Made by a program: the position numbers and the translations under genes. Source: Pradoshia eiseniae (GTDB taxonomy: Bacteria > Bacillota > Bacilli > Bacillales > Pradoshiaceae). From it: a DNA stretch of 64,000 bases. Below, piece after piece: positions 1-10,440 of the stretch; within the stretch, counting starts at the first letter, position 1; each line of letters opens with the position of its first letter. Under the pieces are notes generated by a model. It ran no database searches. It was not told the origin of the DNA and saw only the letters and a list, made by a program, of their open reading frames with translations. The stretch is from NCBI RefSeq assembly GCF_002946355.1, contig NZ_PKOZ01000003.1, forward strand, positions 241,322-305,321. Direction: 5' to 3'.

Positions 1-1646
1 TTCTTCATATCCGGATAAAGGAAACGCGCCAATTCAAGCGTATCAATGACTGGATTTTCAGCTTTGCCGAAATTGAGCTTCTTATAGCCCATATTCAAAA
101 AGCCCATATCAAAGCTTGCGTTATGGGCAACAAAAATGCTGTCGCCAGCCCACTCCTTGAATTTCGTCAGCACCTCATCCACTTCCGGCGCATTTTCGAC
201 TAGATCATCGGTAATGCCTGTTAAATTGATCGTCGTCGAGGATAGCTTATGATGCGGGTTCGCAAATGACTCAAAGCGGTCAATAATCTCCCCGTTTTTC
301 ATCTTGACAGCAGCGAGCTCGATAATTGTGTCATAAATAGCTGATAGACCCGTTGTTTCAACGTCAAAGACGACATACGTGCTGTCTTCTAAAACGAGGT
401 CTTTAGCGTTATAGGCAATCGGCACACCATCATCTATCAGGTTTACCTCAACCCCGTACAAAATTTTAATCCCGTTCTTCTTCCCGGCTGAATAAGCCTC
501 AGGGAAGGATTGGGCAACGGCGTGATCTGTGACGGCAACGGCCGGATGGCCCCATTTTGCCGCCTGAGCAACAAGCGCTGATACAGGCGTTACAGCGTCC
601 ATCTGGCTCATCGGAGTATGCAGATGAAGCTCAACGCGCTTCTCGCCTTCTGGAGCTTGATCGATGCGATGTTTGCCGACAATTTCATTAATATCATTAG
701 CAATCATAACTAAGTCACGGACGAAGGTATCATTTTGAACGCTTCCTTGCACTCGTGCCCACATACCTTTTTTGACGCGTGCCAATTGGACTGCGTCCTC
801 CTTGTCACGTGAGAATACCTTAACAAGGATACTATTTGTGTAGTCCGTAATCTTGAAGGTAAGCAAGGTTCTGCCGCTCTTCAATTCGCGTGTTTCCGCG
901 TCAAAAATATAGCCTTCAATCGCAATGCGACGTTCTTCCTCGACAATTTCATCAATCGCCTTAAAGTCCGCATCCGGTTTAATTTTATAGCCAATGACAA
1001 GCGGTCCGTCATCATAAGGCACATCATCCTTCGATTCGGCTGCTTTCTTCATCTCCTGTACAGCCTGCATCGCTTTCGCTTCGTCCTCTTCCTGCTTTTT
1101 CTTCCGGAAGATTTCCATCTCATCGCTGAATATAGAAGCGTCCACAACCGCATCGAGCTGGAGCGGAGGAAAACCAAAGCCTTGATACACATTTGATATC
1201 AATCCTGCATACTTTCTTTTCAGCTGTCCGGCTTCCGCTTCATTCCTTGCCTTGATAATTAATTTATTCCCTTCTACCGTAGGGCTTTGCCCATGAAGAA
1301 GCTCCAGGATCGCAGGTGAGATTCCATCTATTTCTCCTATACAATTCTTCCAATATTCTATAATTAATTCCTTGGTCGGCAATGGATTTCTTACCGTTAC
1401 GGAATACCCTACAGAGGCAATTGGCGAGAAAGATTGGATTAATTGTGTCGTAAAACGCGTCCAAACGCTGCAAGGGATTAACTGGTCAAAGCTAAAGAAG
1501 AAATGCCATTTCCGGGCAACCTTTTCGATGACCACCCTATCAATTTCAGCGTTATGAAAATGCTGTACGACGGCATCCTCAGTCAGCTGGAGCTGTTGAA
1601 GAAGCGTCCTGAATTTATCTTGTTTCATGCGAGAATTCTCTTCCAT
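1..1646 (-). CDS. polC: DNA polymerase III alpha subunit PolC (N-terminal part, runs off window)
   Basis: PolC is the Gram-positive replicative polymerase with a built-in 3'-5' proofreading exonuclease. About 548 N-terminal codons are present, of the roughly 1,440 usual in the family; the rest lies beyond position 1. Visible parts in order are the variable N-terminal domain, an OB-fold region near residues 230-320, the start of the PHP domain with the HLHTPMS motif, and the exonuclease motif FDVETTGL followed by HNASFD. The ATG at 1646-1644 is preceded by GGGAGA at a good distance. The frame is open through to the window edge with no visible frameshift. It follows proS, as in Bacillus subtilis, but a terminator-like hairpin lies between the two genes. 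Identification is certain at family level. Confidence 0.95.
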   Translation of the reverse strand, partial: MEENSRMKQDKFRTLLQQLQLTEDAVVQHFHNAEIDRVVIEKVARKWHFFFSFDQLIPCSVWTRFTTQLIQSFSPIASVGYSVTVRNPLPTKELIIEYWKNCIGEIDGISPAILELLHGQSPTVEGNKLIIKARNEAEAGQLKRKYAGLISNVYQGFGFPPLQLDAVVDASIFSDEMEIFRKKKQEEDEAKAMQAVQEMKKAAESKDDVPYDDGPLVIGYKIKPDADFKAIDEIVEEERRIAIEGYIFDAETRELKSGRTLLTFKITDYTNSILVKVFSRDKEDAVQLARVKKGMWARVQGSVQNDTFVRDLVMIANDINEIVGKHRIDQAPEGEKRVELHLHTPMSQMDAVTPVSALVAQAAKWGHPAVAVTDHAVAQSFPEAYSAGKKNGIKILYGVEVNLIDDGVPIAYNAKDLVLEDSTYVVFDVETTGLSAIYDTIIELAAVKMKNGEIIDRFESFANPHHKLSSTTINLTGITDDLVENAPEVDEVLTKFKEWAGDSIFVAHNASFDMGFLNMGYKKLNFGKAENPVIDTLELARFLYPDMK

Positions 1647-1794
1647 ATCAATCTCTCCCAAAAGTCATTCTCATACTCGTCTAGTCATTATAACATACCT
1701 CAGATTTTTATAACGGCTGTCTCTATAATGATTCAATCTTCTATACAGTCTAATCTATTGCGCATTAGGAGCAATCGCCTGAAAAGAAAGAACA

Positions 1795-1822
1795 GGCTCT
1801 CCCAGACCATTTAGGGAGAGCC
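1795..1822 (-). terminator. Intrinsic terminator after proS
   Basis: A perfect 9-bp stem (GGCTCTCCC / GGGAGAGCC) with a 10-nt loop is followed, on the minus strand, by a T-rich stretch (TGTTCTTTCTTTTC). It sits 12 bases past the proS stop and before polC, so polC expression probably depends on read-through or on a promoter in the remaining 150 bases, where I see no convincing one. Confidence 0.75.
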
Positions 1823-1834
1823 ATGTATCATTTA

Positions 1835-3538
1835 TTAGCCAATTATTGTCTTAAGACGTTCAAGCAATTCTCCCACAGGAATCTCAAAGCTTTCGCCATT
1901 TTCTCTGATTTTCATTTCAATGATGCCTTCTTGAGCTTTCTTGCCAACGGTTACGCGAACCGGCATGCCGATTAAGTCAGAATCAGCAAATTTCACGCCC
2001 GCTCTTTCTGGACGGTCATCGATAAGCACATCATAGCCGGCTCTTGTCAGCTCTTCATATAATTCTTCTCCCAGTTGTTTTTGTGCTTCATCTTTCATAT
2101 TTACCGGGATTAAGTGAACTTGGTATGGAGCAATATTCACAGGCCAGATGAGACCTTTTTCATCATTGAATTGCTCAGCGATGGCTGAAACCGTACGGGA
2201 AACACCGATGCCATAGCAGCCCATGATCATTGGTTTTTGACGGCCGTTCTCATCGAGAATCATGCCGTTCATAGATTCGCTGTAGCGAGTTCCAAGCTTG
2301 AATACATGTCCAACCTCAATTCCCTTAGCGAATTTGATTGTTCCTTGTCCATCTGGAGATGGATCACCTTCTTGAATGAAGCGAAGGTCTTCATATTGCA
2401 CGGCTGGGAAATCACGGTCAGGGTTTACATTCACATAATGGAACCCGTCTTCGTTAGCACCGCATACAGCATTTTCAAGCATTTGGACAGCAGCATCCGC
2501 CACGACTTTGATTTCGCTCGTTTTCATGTGTACAGGACCTAGGGAACCGAAGTTTACCCCAAGGATTTCTTTCGTTTCTTCAGGTGTTGCCGGTTCCACG
2601 ATTGCTGCATTGAAAAGATTTTTGAGCTTAATGTCATTTAATTCATGATCACCTCTGACCAATACAACAACAAACTCATCATCAACCTTCCAAAGCAACG
2701 TTTTTAGGCATTTCTCTGCCGGAACATCCAGGAAGCTGGACACTTCTTCAATCGTCTTTTGATCAGGCGTTTCGACTTTTTCCAATTCTTTTGCCGCTTC
2801 ACCTGTTTTAACAGCTGTATTCACTACAGGAGCCATTTCGATGTTGGCAGCAAAGCTAGATGTATCGGAATAGGCGATTGTATCTTCACCGATTTCTGAT
2901 AGAACCATGAATTCATGCGTGTCTTTTCCGCCCATCGCGCCGGAATCAGCAATGACAGCCCTGAAGTTTAAGCCACAGCGGCTGAATATATTGGAATAGG
3001 CTGTGAATAAGCGGTCATAAACCTCATCAAGGCTTTCTTGGCTTGAGTGGAAGGAATAGGCATCCTTCATGATGAACTCTCTTCCGCGCAATAAACCGAA
3101 ACGCGGGCGCTTTTCATCACGGAATTTTGTTTGAATTTGATAAAGCGTCAACGGTAATTTCTTATACGATTTGACCTCATCACGCAAAAGGCTCGTAATG
3201 ACTTCCTCATGCGTTGGCCCAAGCGCGAATTCACGATTGTGGCGGTCATGCATGCGCATGAGCTCTGGTCCGTAAGAATTCCATCTGCCGGACTCAACCC
3301 ATAGCTCTGCTTGCTGCAAGGTTGGCATTAGTAATTCTACTGCGCCGGCACGCTCCATCTCTTCACGAATGATTTTTTCCACATTTTGAATTACTTTTAA
3401 TCCTAATGGAAGGTAGCTGTAGATACCGCTCGCTGTTTGGCGCATAAATCCTGCACGAAGAAGAAGCTGATGGCTCTTCACTTCGGCATCGGATGGTACC
3501 TCTCTCAAAGTAGGGATAATCGTCATACTTTGTCTCAT
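1835..3538 (-). CDS. proS: Prolyl-tRNA synthetase
   Basis: ProS charges tRNA-Pro with proline in the cytosol. The 567-residue product has the bacterial-type class II layout: catalytic motif 2 ([17 protein letters not shown]) near residue 140, an inserted YbaK-like editing domain around residues 230-385, motif 3 ([10 protein letters not shown]) near 440, and a C-terminal anticodon-binding domain. I chose the ATG at 3538, giving MRQSMTII as in B. subtilis, because AAAGGTG lies 8 bases upstream; an in-frame ATG two codons earlier is too close to that site. It follows rseP in the uppS-cdsA-dxr-rseP-proS unit. No T-box leader is visible upstream. Confidence 0.97.
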   Translation of the reverse strand: MRQSMTIIPTLREVPSDAEVKSHQLLLRAGFMRQTASGIYSYLPLGLKVIQNVEKIIREEMERAGAVELLMPTLQQAELWVESGRWNSYGPELMRMHDRHNREFALGPTHEEVITSLLRDEVKSYKKLPLTLYQIQTKFRDEKRPRFGLLRGREFIMKDAYSFHSSQESLDEVYDRLFTAYSNIFSRCGLNFRAVIADSGAMGGKDTHEFMVLSEIGEDTIAYSDTSSFAANIEMAPVVNTAVKTGEAAKELEKVETPDQKTIEEVSSFLDVPAEKCLKTLLWKVDDEFVVVLVRGDHELNDIKLKNLFNAAIVEPATPEETKEILGVNFGSLGPVHMKTSEIKVVADAAVQMLENAVCGANEDGFHYVNVNPDRDFPAVQYEDLRFIQEGDPSPDGQGTIKFAKGIEVGHVFKLGTRYSESMNGMILDENGRQKPMIMGCYGIGVSRTVSAIAEQFNDEKGLIWPVNIAPYQVHLIPVNMKDEAQKQLGEELYEELTRAGYDVLIDDRPERAGVKFADSDLIGMPVRVTVGKKAQEGIIEMKIRENGESFEIPVGELLERLKTIIG

Positions 3539-3584
3539 TATCATTTCACCTTTCTATCAATCACAATTGGCTTCATACATAGAT

Positions 3585-3613
3585 GATAGGGGCCTGATTT
3601 ATTAGCCCCTATC
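3585..3613. other. Stem-loop between rseP and proS
   Basis: A perfect 9-bp inverted repeat (GATAGGGGC / GCCCCTATC) with an 11-nt loop lies 73 bases after the rseP stop. The minus-strand 3' flank is not T-rich (ATCTATGTATG), so it is a poor terminator in the direction of the genes. It could be an RNA-processing or stability hairpin, or a weak attenuator ahead of proS. Confidence 0.5.
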
Positions 3614-3686
3614 TTTATAGCTTATAAAGATGCTCCGAAAGAAACCTCATGGCTTTAGACAGCCATTCCTTCGTCCCTATTCTTGT

Positions 3687-4946
3687 TTAAAAGAAGAAGC
3701 GCTGTATATCATTCCATGTTACCACAATCATCAAGAGCATCAAGAGGGCAAATCCAATAAAGTGGACAATCCCTTCTTTTTGCTTATCGATTGGTTTACC
3801 TCTTACAGCCTCAATGGCAATGAATAGCAATCTGCCGCCATCGAGTGCCGGAAGCGGCAGCAAGTTCATAATCCCTAGGTTAATGCTTAATACCCCGGCC
3901 CATTTCAATAAATAGATGATGCCAGATTTAGCGACTTCTTCAGTTGAAACATAAATTCCGACCGGTCCGGATAATTGATCGATATCAAAGCCGCCGGTCA
4001 CTAAATCACCCAGTATAATGAAGATTTGCTTTGTCCACATATACGTTTCCGTAAAACCGTGTCCAACTGCCTTCACAAACGATTTTTCAGTCGGTGCATA
4101 TACACCGATGATGCCTCGCTTTCCTGCTGCATCTTCCACTAATTTCGGGATTACCGTTATTTCTTTTGTCGCTCCATCGCGCTCAACAACGACATTCAAT
4201 TCATTATTGGCGTTTTGCTGTATGGTTTTTTGAATCTCTTCCCAAGATTCCATTTCTTGACCGTTGATGGATTGAACGACGTCTCCTTCTTTCAATCCAG
4301 AGGTAATCGCAGGACCATCCTCAGTCAGTTTTCCTAAAACAGGATCATTTACGACGACTCCTTGAACCATCCCGATAATCATAAAGAGGACAGCAGCCAA
4401 GATGAAATTCATCATTGGACCGGCAAAAATGGCCATCGCACGCTGTCCGACCGTTTTCGATGAGAATTGGCGGTCATACGGGGCAATTTGCAGTTCAAGC
4501 CCGTCCTCTACAATAATGGCTTTCGGGTTAACCTTAAAGGTTTTGAGAGCATCCTCTTCCCCTTCTTCATAACCGCGAATAATCAATTTATGGTCCAGGT
4601 CCGCCTCTTCTACTTCAATCATTCTCGCTTCAGGATACTTATCCTTATTGGTGACAATGATTTTATCGACTGCCTCGTTTTCATTGCATATAATGCCTAT
4701 GCGATATCCTGGCTTCAGTTCAACCGATTCAGCATCTTCTCCCGCCATACGTACATATCCGCCTAGAGGAAGGAGTCGTATTGTATAAACGGTTTCATTC
4801 TTTGTAATCGTAAATATCTTTGGGCCGAAACCTATGGCGAATTCACGACAAAGAATGCCTGCCCTCTTGGCAAAAATTAAATGGCCCAATTCATGAAAAA
4901 ACACCAACCCGCCAAATATGAGGATAAACGCTAATATTGTTTGCAC
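3687..4946 (-). CDS. rseP: Site-2 intramembrane metalloprotease RseP/RasP
   Basis: This membrane zinc protease cuts transmembrane segments during regulated intramembrane proteolysis; in B. subtilis (RasP) it acts on anti-sigma factors and FtsL. The 419-residue protein shows HELGH at residues 18-22 in the first membrane helix, a PDZ domain around residues 215-275, and the second zinc-ligand motif NLLPLPALDGG near 365. Hydrophobic stretches sit at the N-terminus, near 170-195 and at the C-terminal end. An insert between the first helix and the PDZ domain is typical of the Bacillus family members. It lies 16 bases after dxr in the uppS-to-proS unit. Confidence 0.96.
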   Translation of the reverse strand: MQTILAFILIFGGLVFFHELGHLIFAKRAGILCREFAIGFGPKIFTITKNETVYTIRLLPLGGYVRMAGEDAESVELKPGYRIGIICNENEAVDKIIVTNKDKYPEARMIEVEEADLDHKLIIRGYEEGEEDALKTFKVNPKAIIVEDGLELQIAPYDRQFSSKTVGQRAMAIFAGPMMNFILAAVLFMIIGMVQGVVVNDPVLGKLTEDGPAITSGLKEGDVVQSINGQEMESWEEIQKTIQQNANNELNVVVERDGATKEITVIPKLVEDAAGKRGIIGVYAPTEKSFVKAVGHGFTETYMWTKQIFIILGDLVTGGFDIDQLSGPVGIYVSTEEVAKSGIIYLLKWAGVLSINLGIMNLLPLPALDGGRLLFIAIEAVRGKPIDKQKEGIVHFIGFALLMLLMIVVTWNDIQRFFF

Positions 4947-4962
4947 TTAATCGACCATCCTT

Positions 4963-6105
4963 TTAATATAGTGACTCGATATACTTTCTAGTGTCCTGAT
5001 CGACCTCTTGTATGGTTTCAAGTCCTGGGTTTTCTATCGGCTTATGCCGCTCCATTGCTTGTTCAATTAAGCTTTCAATTGTCAGGAACGGAATCTTCCT
5101 TTCGAGAAATAGACCAACCGCCGCTTCATTAGCAGCATTTAGCACGGTAGGCATTGTTCCGCCTGTTTTTCCAGCTTCATAAGCGTATTGTAAACAAGGG
5201 AAGCGGTCAAAGTCCATCTTTTTGAAATGTAAAGTAGCTGCATCCGCCAGACTTAACCTTTTTGCCTCAATAAGCGGCAGACGATCCGGATAAGTGAGCG
5301 CATATTGAATCGGTACTCTCATATCCGGTGTACCCAGCTGTGCGATAACGCTTGAGTCATGGAATTCAACCATTGAATGGATAATGCTTTCCTGATGAAG
5401 CAGCACATCTATTTGCTCATACGGCAAATCGAAGAGCCAGTGGGCCTCAATAACTTCAAGCCCTTTATTCATCATCGTCGCTGAATCAATCGTAATCTTA
5501 GATCCCATTGACCAATTTGGATGATTGAGCGCATCCTCTACCGTAACATTCGTCAGTTCCGAACGCGTCTTATCACGGAAGCTTCCACCGGAAGCCGTGA
5601 TGATAAGGCGCTCGATATTTTTGCTTTGCTCGCCCTGAAGCGCTTGGAAAATGGCTGAATGCTCGCTATCTACTGGGAGAATTGGTGTTTCATATTTCTT
5701 CGATGCAGCCATCACGATATGGCCGGCTGTGACAAGTGTTTCCTTGTTCGCAAGTGCTATCGACTTCCCTGCTTCCATTGCCTTCATCGTTGGGATTAAT
5801 CCAACGCTGCCCATGACGGCATTTACGACTACATCCCCTTTATGGTACACGGCCGTCTCAATCAATCCTTCATTCCCAGACAGGATGGTGACATCCTGGA
5901 ATTCACTCTTTAAGCGCTCGGCATCTTCCCTGTTTAGAACAGAAACCAATTCCGGCTTGAATTCTTTCAGGATTGCCCGGATTCCATCAATATTCCGTCC
6001 TCCGGAAACAGCTGTTAACTTAAACTCTTCAGGATGGTTACGAATAATGTCGATTGTCTGAACGCCTATCGATCCAGTTGCCCCTAACAAATTGATGTTC
6101 TTCAA
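4963..6105 (-). CDS. dxr: 1-deoxy-D-xylulose-5-phosphate reductoisomerase
   Basis: Dxr converts DXP to 2-C-methyl-D-erythritol 4-phosphate using NADPH, the committed step of the MEP isoprenoid pathway. The 380-residue protein opens with the nucleotide-binding motif [12 protein letters not shown]. It also carries the substrate and metal-binding signatures [20 protein letters not shown] and NHPNWSMG, and [11 protein letters not shown]. Length matches the family. It lies between cdsA and rseP with short gaps, and together with uppS downstream in the pathway this links isoprenoid precursor supply to cell-wall lipid carrier synthesis. Confidence 0.97.
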   Translation of the reverse strand: MKNINLLGATGSIGVQTIDIIRNHPEEFKLTAVSGGRNIDGIRAILKEFKPELVSVLNREDAERLKSEFQDVTILSGNEGLIETAVYHKGDVVVNAVMGSVGLIPTMKAMEAGKSIALANKETLVTAGHIVMAASKKYETPILPVDSEHSAIFQALQGEQSKNIERLIITASGGSFRDKTRSELTNVTVEDALNHPNWSMGSKITIDSATMMNKGLEVIEAHWLFDLPYEQIDVLLHQESIIHSMVEFHDSSVIAQLGTPDMRVPIQYALTYPDRLPLIEAKRLSLADAATLHFKKMDFDRFPCLQYAYEAGKTGGTMPTVLNAANEAAVGLFLERKIPFLTIESLIEQAMERHKPIENPGLETIQEVDQDTRKYIESLY

Positions 6106-6140
6106 AACTAATCCTCTCCCACTTTTGTCTTAAACGATCC

Positions 6141-6932
6141 TTAAAAGATAAAGAAGTGCAGAATTGGCAAGACAAAGAGCAAACTGTCAAACCTGTCCAA
6201 AATTCCGCCATGCCCTGGCAATAAATTGCCTGAGTCCTTCACACCGTAATGTCTTTTATATGCCGATTGTACAAGATCGCCCAATTGGCCGAAGACGGCA
6301 ATCAAAAGCGCAATAATCATCATCTTACCTATATTGTAATCCAATACATTGAAGAAATAGAACAAAATAGATGCAATAATCGCACAGGCGATTCCGCCAA
6401 AGAAGCCTTCAACCGTTTTATTTGGGCTAATTTCCGGCCAAAGCTTCCTACTCCCTAGAGACCGGCCAACAAAATAAGCTCCTGAATCCGTTACCCAGAT
6501 TGTGATAAGCACAAATAGGATGGTTGCAAGACCGGCTTCTCCTGCTCTCGTGTGATAAAAATAATAAAAGGATATACCTATGTATAAAACAGACAGCAGT
6601 AAAAATGCCGCATCATCATATGTGAATGCATTTTTGGATACAACCGTTACAATCAGCAGCAGAAATGCCCCAATGATCAACAAGTCCATCTTGTCATATT
6701 GAATCATGGAAAAGAATGAATCATACCTATCCGGGATGAGCAGAACCCATAGCATCAGAAATGATAACAGGGTTGATATGGTCATCATCGGCAAACGTTT
6801 CATCTTAATCAGCTCATATAATCCAACCGTGGCCATCGCATAAATTAAGAACAGAAAGGGTAGATTCCCATAAATCAGGATTGGCAAAAACAATGCCATC
6901 GCAACCACTGCTGTAATAATTCTTTGTTTCAT
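6141..6932 (-). CDS. cdsA: Phosphatidate cytidylyltransferase (CDP-diglyceride synthase)
   Basis: CdsA makes CDP-diacylglycerol from phosphatidic acid and CTP at the membrane, the branch point to the acidic phospholipids and phosphatidylethanolamine. The 263-residue protein is almost entirely hydrophobic, with seven or eight predicted membrane helices. It ends with the family signature containing GHGGILDRFDSLLF near residues 241-254, and carries the conserved ISPNKTVEG loop near 170. It sits 23 bases after uppS in the same orientation, the usual Bacillus arrangement. Confidence 0.96.
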   Translation of the reverse strand: MKQRIITAVVAMALFLPILIYGNLPFLFLIYAMATVGLYELIKMKRLPMMTISTLLSFLMLWVLLIPDRYDSFFSMIQYDKMDLLIIGAFLLLIVTVVSKNAFTYDDAAFLLLSVLYIGISFYYFYHTRAGEAGLATILFVLITIWVTDSGAYFVGRSLGSRKLWPEISPNKTVEGFFGGIACAIIASILFYFFNVLDYNIGKMMIIALLIAVFGQLGDLVQSAYKRHYGVKDSGNLLPGHGGILDRFDSLLFVLPILHFFIF

Positions 6933-6955
6933 GACTTATTTCCTCACCTTCAACT

Positions 6956-7729
6956 TTAGACTCCGCCGAACCTTCTAGAGCGTCCTTGGTATACCTCTAA
7001 GGCATCAATAAAATGATCCGCATCAAAATCCGGCCATAATACATCCGTAAAATAAAACTCCGTGTAAGCAAGCTGCCAAAGCATGAAGTTGCTCAAGCGT
7101 ATTTCCCCGCTAGTGCGAATCAAGAGGTCCGGGTCTTTTAAGCCTTTGGTCATCAAATAGCTTGAAAAACGCTCCTCTGACAGATCGCCGACCTCTAGGC
7201 TGCCTTCTTCGATATCTTTTGCCACCTGCTTGATTCCCTCTAGAATTTCGGCACGGCTTCCATAGTTCAGGGCAAAATTCAAAACAAGACCATCATTATG
7301 TTTGGTTTTTTCCAGTGCTGTGGAGACAGCCTTAACCGTATGAAGCGGCAATTTTTCCTGGTCACCAATGATTTGCACCCTAACATTCTCTTCAATAAGC
7401 TCAGGAAGGAAGGTACCGAGAAACTCTTCCGGCAAACGAAGCAAATAATCGACCTCATCCTTTGGACGCTTCCAGTTCTCTGTTGAAAAAGCATAGACAG
7501 TCAAGGCCTTGACACCAAGCTCATTAGCCAATTTCGTCGTCCTTCTAACCGTCTTCATTCCCTCATGATGACCAGCGATTCTTGGCAATGCCCTCTTTTT
7601 GGCCCATCTACCGTTGCCGTCCATAATAATGGCGATATGCTCAGGCACTTCACCTTGCTTCACGCGTTTCATTCGTTCGTCTATTGTTAATTGTTCTTCT
7701 TTCTTTTTATCTTTCTTCCATCGAAACAT
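6956..7729 (-). CDS. uppS: Undecaprenyl diphosphate synthase
   Basis: UppS is the cis-prenyltransferase that makes the C55 carrier for peptidoglycan and teichoic acid synthesis. The 257-residue product has the catalytic motif IIMDGNGRWAKKR near residues 35-48, STENWKRP in the middle, and RTSGEIRLSNFMLWQ plus YTEFYF near the C-terminus. I chose the ATG at 7729 (MFRWKKDK) because GTGGAGG sits just upstream. It is the first gene after the frr terminator, so it should have its own promoter in 7760-7955; a good TATAAT at 7873-7878 has no clear -35 partner. Confidence 0.96.
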   Translation of the reverse strand: MFRWKKDKKKEEQLTIDERMKRVKQGEVPEHIAIIMDGNGRWAKKRALPRIAGHHEGMKTVRRTTKLANELGVKALTVYAFSTENWKRPKDEVDYLLRLPEEFLGTFLPELIEENVRVQIIGDQEKLPLHTVKAVSTALEKTKHNDGLVLNFALNYGSRAEILEGIKQVAKDIEEGSLEVGDLSEERFSSYLMTKGLKDPDLLIRTSGEIRLSNFMLWQLAYTEFYFTDVLWPDFDADHFIDALEVYQGRSRRFGGV

Positions 7730-7959
7730 GTTTTTTCCTCCACCAGGTTCACACAATATACCTGTTTATGTGTATGTATTTCATGAAACCATTACAATCA
7801 TACCATAATTATATATGATGAACATTGTGTACATATAGATTGTAAGGCTTCTTTATACACGTTCTCTTCTTCATTATAGTCTAAAGACTCAAATCTACTC
7901 AGACATAAATGAGAATTTTCAGCTGAAACGGTTCATGTCATCAAAAATGATAAGAAAAA

Positions 7960-7982
7960 GCCCCTTTTATAAAAAAAGGGGC
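7960..7982 (-). terminator. Intrinsic terminator after frr
   Basis: A perfect GCCCCTTTT / AAAAGGGGC stem with a 5-nt loop is followed on the minus strand by TTTTTCTTATC. It ends the pyrH-frr transcript 20 bases after the frr stop. Confidence 0.88.
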
Positions 7983-8001
7983 ACTCACTGATTGCTTCGA
8001 A

Positions 8002-8559
8002 TCAGACTTCCATAATTTCCTTTTCTTTATCTTTAGCCATTTGGTCGATTTTTGCAATATGATCATCTGTCATTTTTTGAACATCGTCAGAATAGCCGCG
8101 AAGAGCGTCCTCAGTGATTTCGCCATTCTTCTCAAGCTTCTTAAGATCGTCATTGCCGTCACGGCGAACGTTACGAACGGCAACCTTCGCATCTTCCGCT
8201 TCCTTCTTCACTTGCTTAACAAGGTCACGGCGACGTTCTTCCGTTAAAGCCGGAACAGACAAACGGATAATAGATCCGTCATTGGCAGGGTTTAACCCTA
8301 AATCAGATTTCAGGATTGCTTTCTCAATATCACCTAGAATCGTTTTATCATAAGGCTGGATAACAAGCATACGTGCTTCAGGCACGCTTACAGAAGCCAT
8401 TTGGTTGATTGGTGTTGGAGCACCATAATAATCAACTGTTAATCTGTCGAGCATTGCTGCGCTGGCACGGCCGGCGCGGATAGAAGCTAGCTCGCGAGAA
8501 AATGCTTGAATGCATTTGTCCATTTTTTCTTTTGTATTAGAAATAACTTGGTTTGCCAT
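8002..8559 (-). CDS. frr: Ribosome recycling factor
   Basis: RRF works with EF-G to split the post-termination ribosome. At 185 residues it has the exact family length and a typical N-terminal core including [13 protein letters not shown] near residues 28-40 and [13 protein letters not shown] near 60-72. The C-terminal half is charged and helical. Its ATG shares one base with the pyrH stop codon (TAATG), which points to translational coupling with pyrH. Confidence 0.97.
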   Translation of the reverse strand: MANQVISNTKEKMDKCIQAFSRELASIRAGRASAAMLDRLTVDYYGAPTPINQMASVSVPEARMLVIQPYDKTILGDIEKAILKSDLGLNPANDGSIIRLSVPALTEERRRDLVKQVKKEAEDAKVAVRNVRRDGNDDLKKLEKNGEITEDALRGYSDDVQKMTDDHIAKIDQMAKDKEKEIMEV

Positions 8560-9284
8560 TATTTATTCCCCCTAACAACTGTACCAATAGATTCGCCAAG
8601 TACGGCGCGTTTAATATTCCCTTCTTCCATGATTGAGAAGACAATTAGTGGAATGTCGTTATCCATGCAAAGTGATGATGCTGTAGAGTCCATGACTGCC
8701 AGTCCATCCTTGATTAAATCTAGATAGGATAATTGGTCAAATTTCACGGCATTGCTGTCTTTGACAGGGTCAGCGCTGTATACTCCATCTACATTATTTT
8801 TGCCCATCAGGATAACATCTGCTTCGATTTCAGCAGCCCGTAAAGCTGCTGTAGTATCAGTGGAGAAATAAGGATTGCCCGTGCCTGCCGCAAAGATGAC
8901 TACTCGGCTCTTCTCTAGATGGCGAATCGCTCTGCGTCTGATATACGGCTCTGCAACCTGACGCATCTCAATGGATGTCTGTACACGTGTGCCAATTCCT
9001 TGTTGTTCAAGACTGTCCTGAAGAGCAAGAGAGTTCATGACAGTGGCAAGCATGCCCATGTAATCAGCTGTCGCACGATCCATGCCAAGCTCGCTTCCTG
9101 TTTTACCTCTCCAAATATTGCCCCCGCCAACGACAACGGCCACTTCTACGCCTAATTCAGCAACTTCCTTCACTTGCTTAGCAATGGAAGAAATAATGAC
9201 TGGGTCAATCCCGAAGCCTTGAGTCCCGGCAAGTGCCTCTCCGCTTAATTTTAATACTACTCTTTTATACTTTACGCTGCTCAT
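8559..9284 (-). CDS. pyrH: UMP kinase
   Basis: PyrH phosphorylates UMP to UDP in pyrimidine nucleotide synthesis and belongs to the amino-acid kinase fold, not the adenylate-kinase fold. The 241-residue protein shows KLSGEALAG at the N-terminus, [11 protein letters not shown] around residue 50, the [13 protein letters not shown] segment, and [14 protein letters not shown] around 130. The ATG at 9284 (MSSVKYKR) has GGAGG five bases upstream. An in-frame upstream codon at 9317 has no ribosome-binding site and adds residues with no counterpart in the family. Its stop overlaps the frr start by one base. Confidence 0.97.
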   Translation of the reverse strand: MSSVKYKRVVLKLSGEALAGTQGFGIDPVIISSIAKQVKEVAELGVEVAVVVGGGNIWRGKTGSELGMDRATADYMGMLATVMNSLALQDSLEQQGIGTRVQTSIEMRQVAEPYIRRRAIRHLEKSRVVIFAAGTGNPYFSTDTTAALRAAEIEADVILMGKNNVDGVYSADPVKDSNAVKFDQLSYLDLIKDGLAVMDSTASSLCMDNDIPLIVFSIMEEGNIKRAVLGESIGTVVRGNK

Positions 9285-9326
9285 ATAAACCTCCACCAAT
9301 GTTAAAGTAGGAACCAATTAATATTG

Positions 9327-9354
9327 CCTATAATTATTTTCCCATACATCTCAA
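9327..9354 (-). promoter_or_regulatory. Possible sigma-A promoter for pyrH-frr
   Basis: On the minus strand TTGAGA (9354-9349) is followed after 16 bases by TATAGG (9332-9327). It lies between the tsf terminator and pyrH, where a promoter is expected, but the -10 match is only moderate. Confidence 0.3.
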
Positions 9355-9416
9355 TTCTTGTGCAAAAAATCTTATTAAAAAGGGAATAATCCCGATTACT
9401 TAAAGATTTCTTGAAA

Positions 9417-9443
9417 AATAGGGAACACAATGTGTTCCCTATT
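9417..9443 (-). terminator. Intrinsic terminator after tsf
   Basis: A perfect 12-bp stem (AATAGGGAACAC / GTGTTCCCTATT) with a 3-nt loop is followed on the minus strand by TTTTC. It closes the rpsB-tsf unit 31 bases after the tsf stop and separates it from pyrH. Confidence 0.88.
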
Positions 9444-9474
9444 CCATCTTCTTGCTTTATCTGCTTTAGATTAA

Positions 9475-10359
9475 TTAGTCTTTTTTAACTTGGCTCATTA
9501 CTTCTTCAGCGAAGTTATCTTGTTTCTTCTCGATACCTTCTCCTACTTCATAACGAACGAATTCTACGATAGTTGCGCCATTAGCTTGTACATATTGGCC
9601 AACTTTTTGATCTGGGTTCTTAACGAAAGTTTGGTCCATTACGCAGATTTCTTCGAAGTATTTGCCAAGACGGCCTTCAACCATTTTTGCAACGATTTTT
9701 TCTGGCTTGCCTTCGTTCAACGCTTGTTGAGTCAATACTTGACGCTCATGTTCTACTTCTTCAGCAGTAACTTGGTCGCGAGAAACGTATTTAGGGTTAA
9801 GCGCAGCAATGTGCATAGATACATCTTTAGCAACTGCTTCTTCAGCAGAACCTTCAATGATAGTCAATACGCTGATGCGTCCGCCTTGGTGAATGTAAGC
9901 ACCGAATGCGCCGTTTTCAGGTTTTGTTTTGATTTCAAAGCGGCGAAGCGTGATGCGCTCACCGATTTTAGCGATTGCAGCATTGATGTGGTCTTGAACA
10001 GTTGAACCATTCTCCATAGTTTGGGCAAGAGCTTCTTCAACAGAAGCTGGTTTGTTTGCCAATAGGTGAGCAGCCAATTCTTTTACAAGAGTTTGGAATG
10101 CATCGTTTTTAGCAACGAAGTCAGTTTCAGCGTTTACTTCAAGGATAACCGCTTGGTCGCCTTCAACAACGATTGAAGTCAAACCTTCTGCAGCGATACG
10201 ATCGCCTTTTTTAGCTGCTTTCGCAATACCTTTTTCACGAAGGTAGTCGATTGCTTTGTCCATGTCTCCGTTTGTTTCTGTAAGAGCTTTTTTGCAGTCC
10301 ATCATGCCTGCGCCAGTTTTTTCACGTAATTCTTTAACCTGTTGAGCTGTAATAGCCAT
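9475..10359 (-). CDS. tsf: Translation elongation factor Ts
   Basis: EF-Ts is the guanine-nucleotide exchange factor for EF-Tu. The 294-residue protein has the N-terminal UBA-like domain with [12 protein letters not shown] near residues 15-26, then the conserved core with [11 protein letters not shown] near 75-85 and [10 protein letters not shown] near 182. Length is normal for Bacillus. The gene is preceded by a strong terminator-like hairpin that separates it from rpsB, so part of its expression is probably set by read-through. The start has GGAGGA upstream. Confidence 0.98.
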   Translation of the reverse strand: MAITAQQVKELREKTGAGMMDCKKALTETNGDMDKAIDYLREKGIAKAAKKGDRIAAEGLTSIVVEGDQAVILEVNAETDFVAKNDAFQTLVKELAAHLLANKPASVEEALAQTMENGSTVQDHINAAIAKIGERITLRRFEIKTKPENGAFGAYIHQGGRISVLTIIEGSAEEAVAKDVSMHIAALNPKYVSRDQVTAEEVEHERQVLTQQALNEGKPEKIVAKMVEGRLGKYFEEICVMDQTFVKNPDQKVGQYVQANGATIVEFVRYEVGEGIEKKQDNFAEEVMSQVKKD

Positions 10360-10440
10360 TTGGGCTTCCTCCTTTAATTATCCATAAAATCAGTATGTAG
10401 CAGTATATGTAGACGTATACACTGCTTCTTTATTTCAAAA

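Noticed and set aside
1264-1473. Open frame of 69 codons on the minus strand inside polC
   Set aside because: It is a different frame of the confident polC coding sequence, with no ribosome-binding site.
3585-3613. Terminator between rseP and proS
   Set aside because: The stem is good but the flank in the direction of transcription is not T-rich; kept only as a stem-loop of unknown role.
7873-7878. Promoter for uppS
   Set aside because: The TATAAT is perfect but no -35 hexamer at 16-18 bases gives more than two or three matches.
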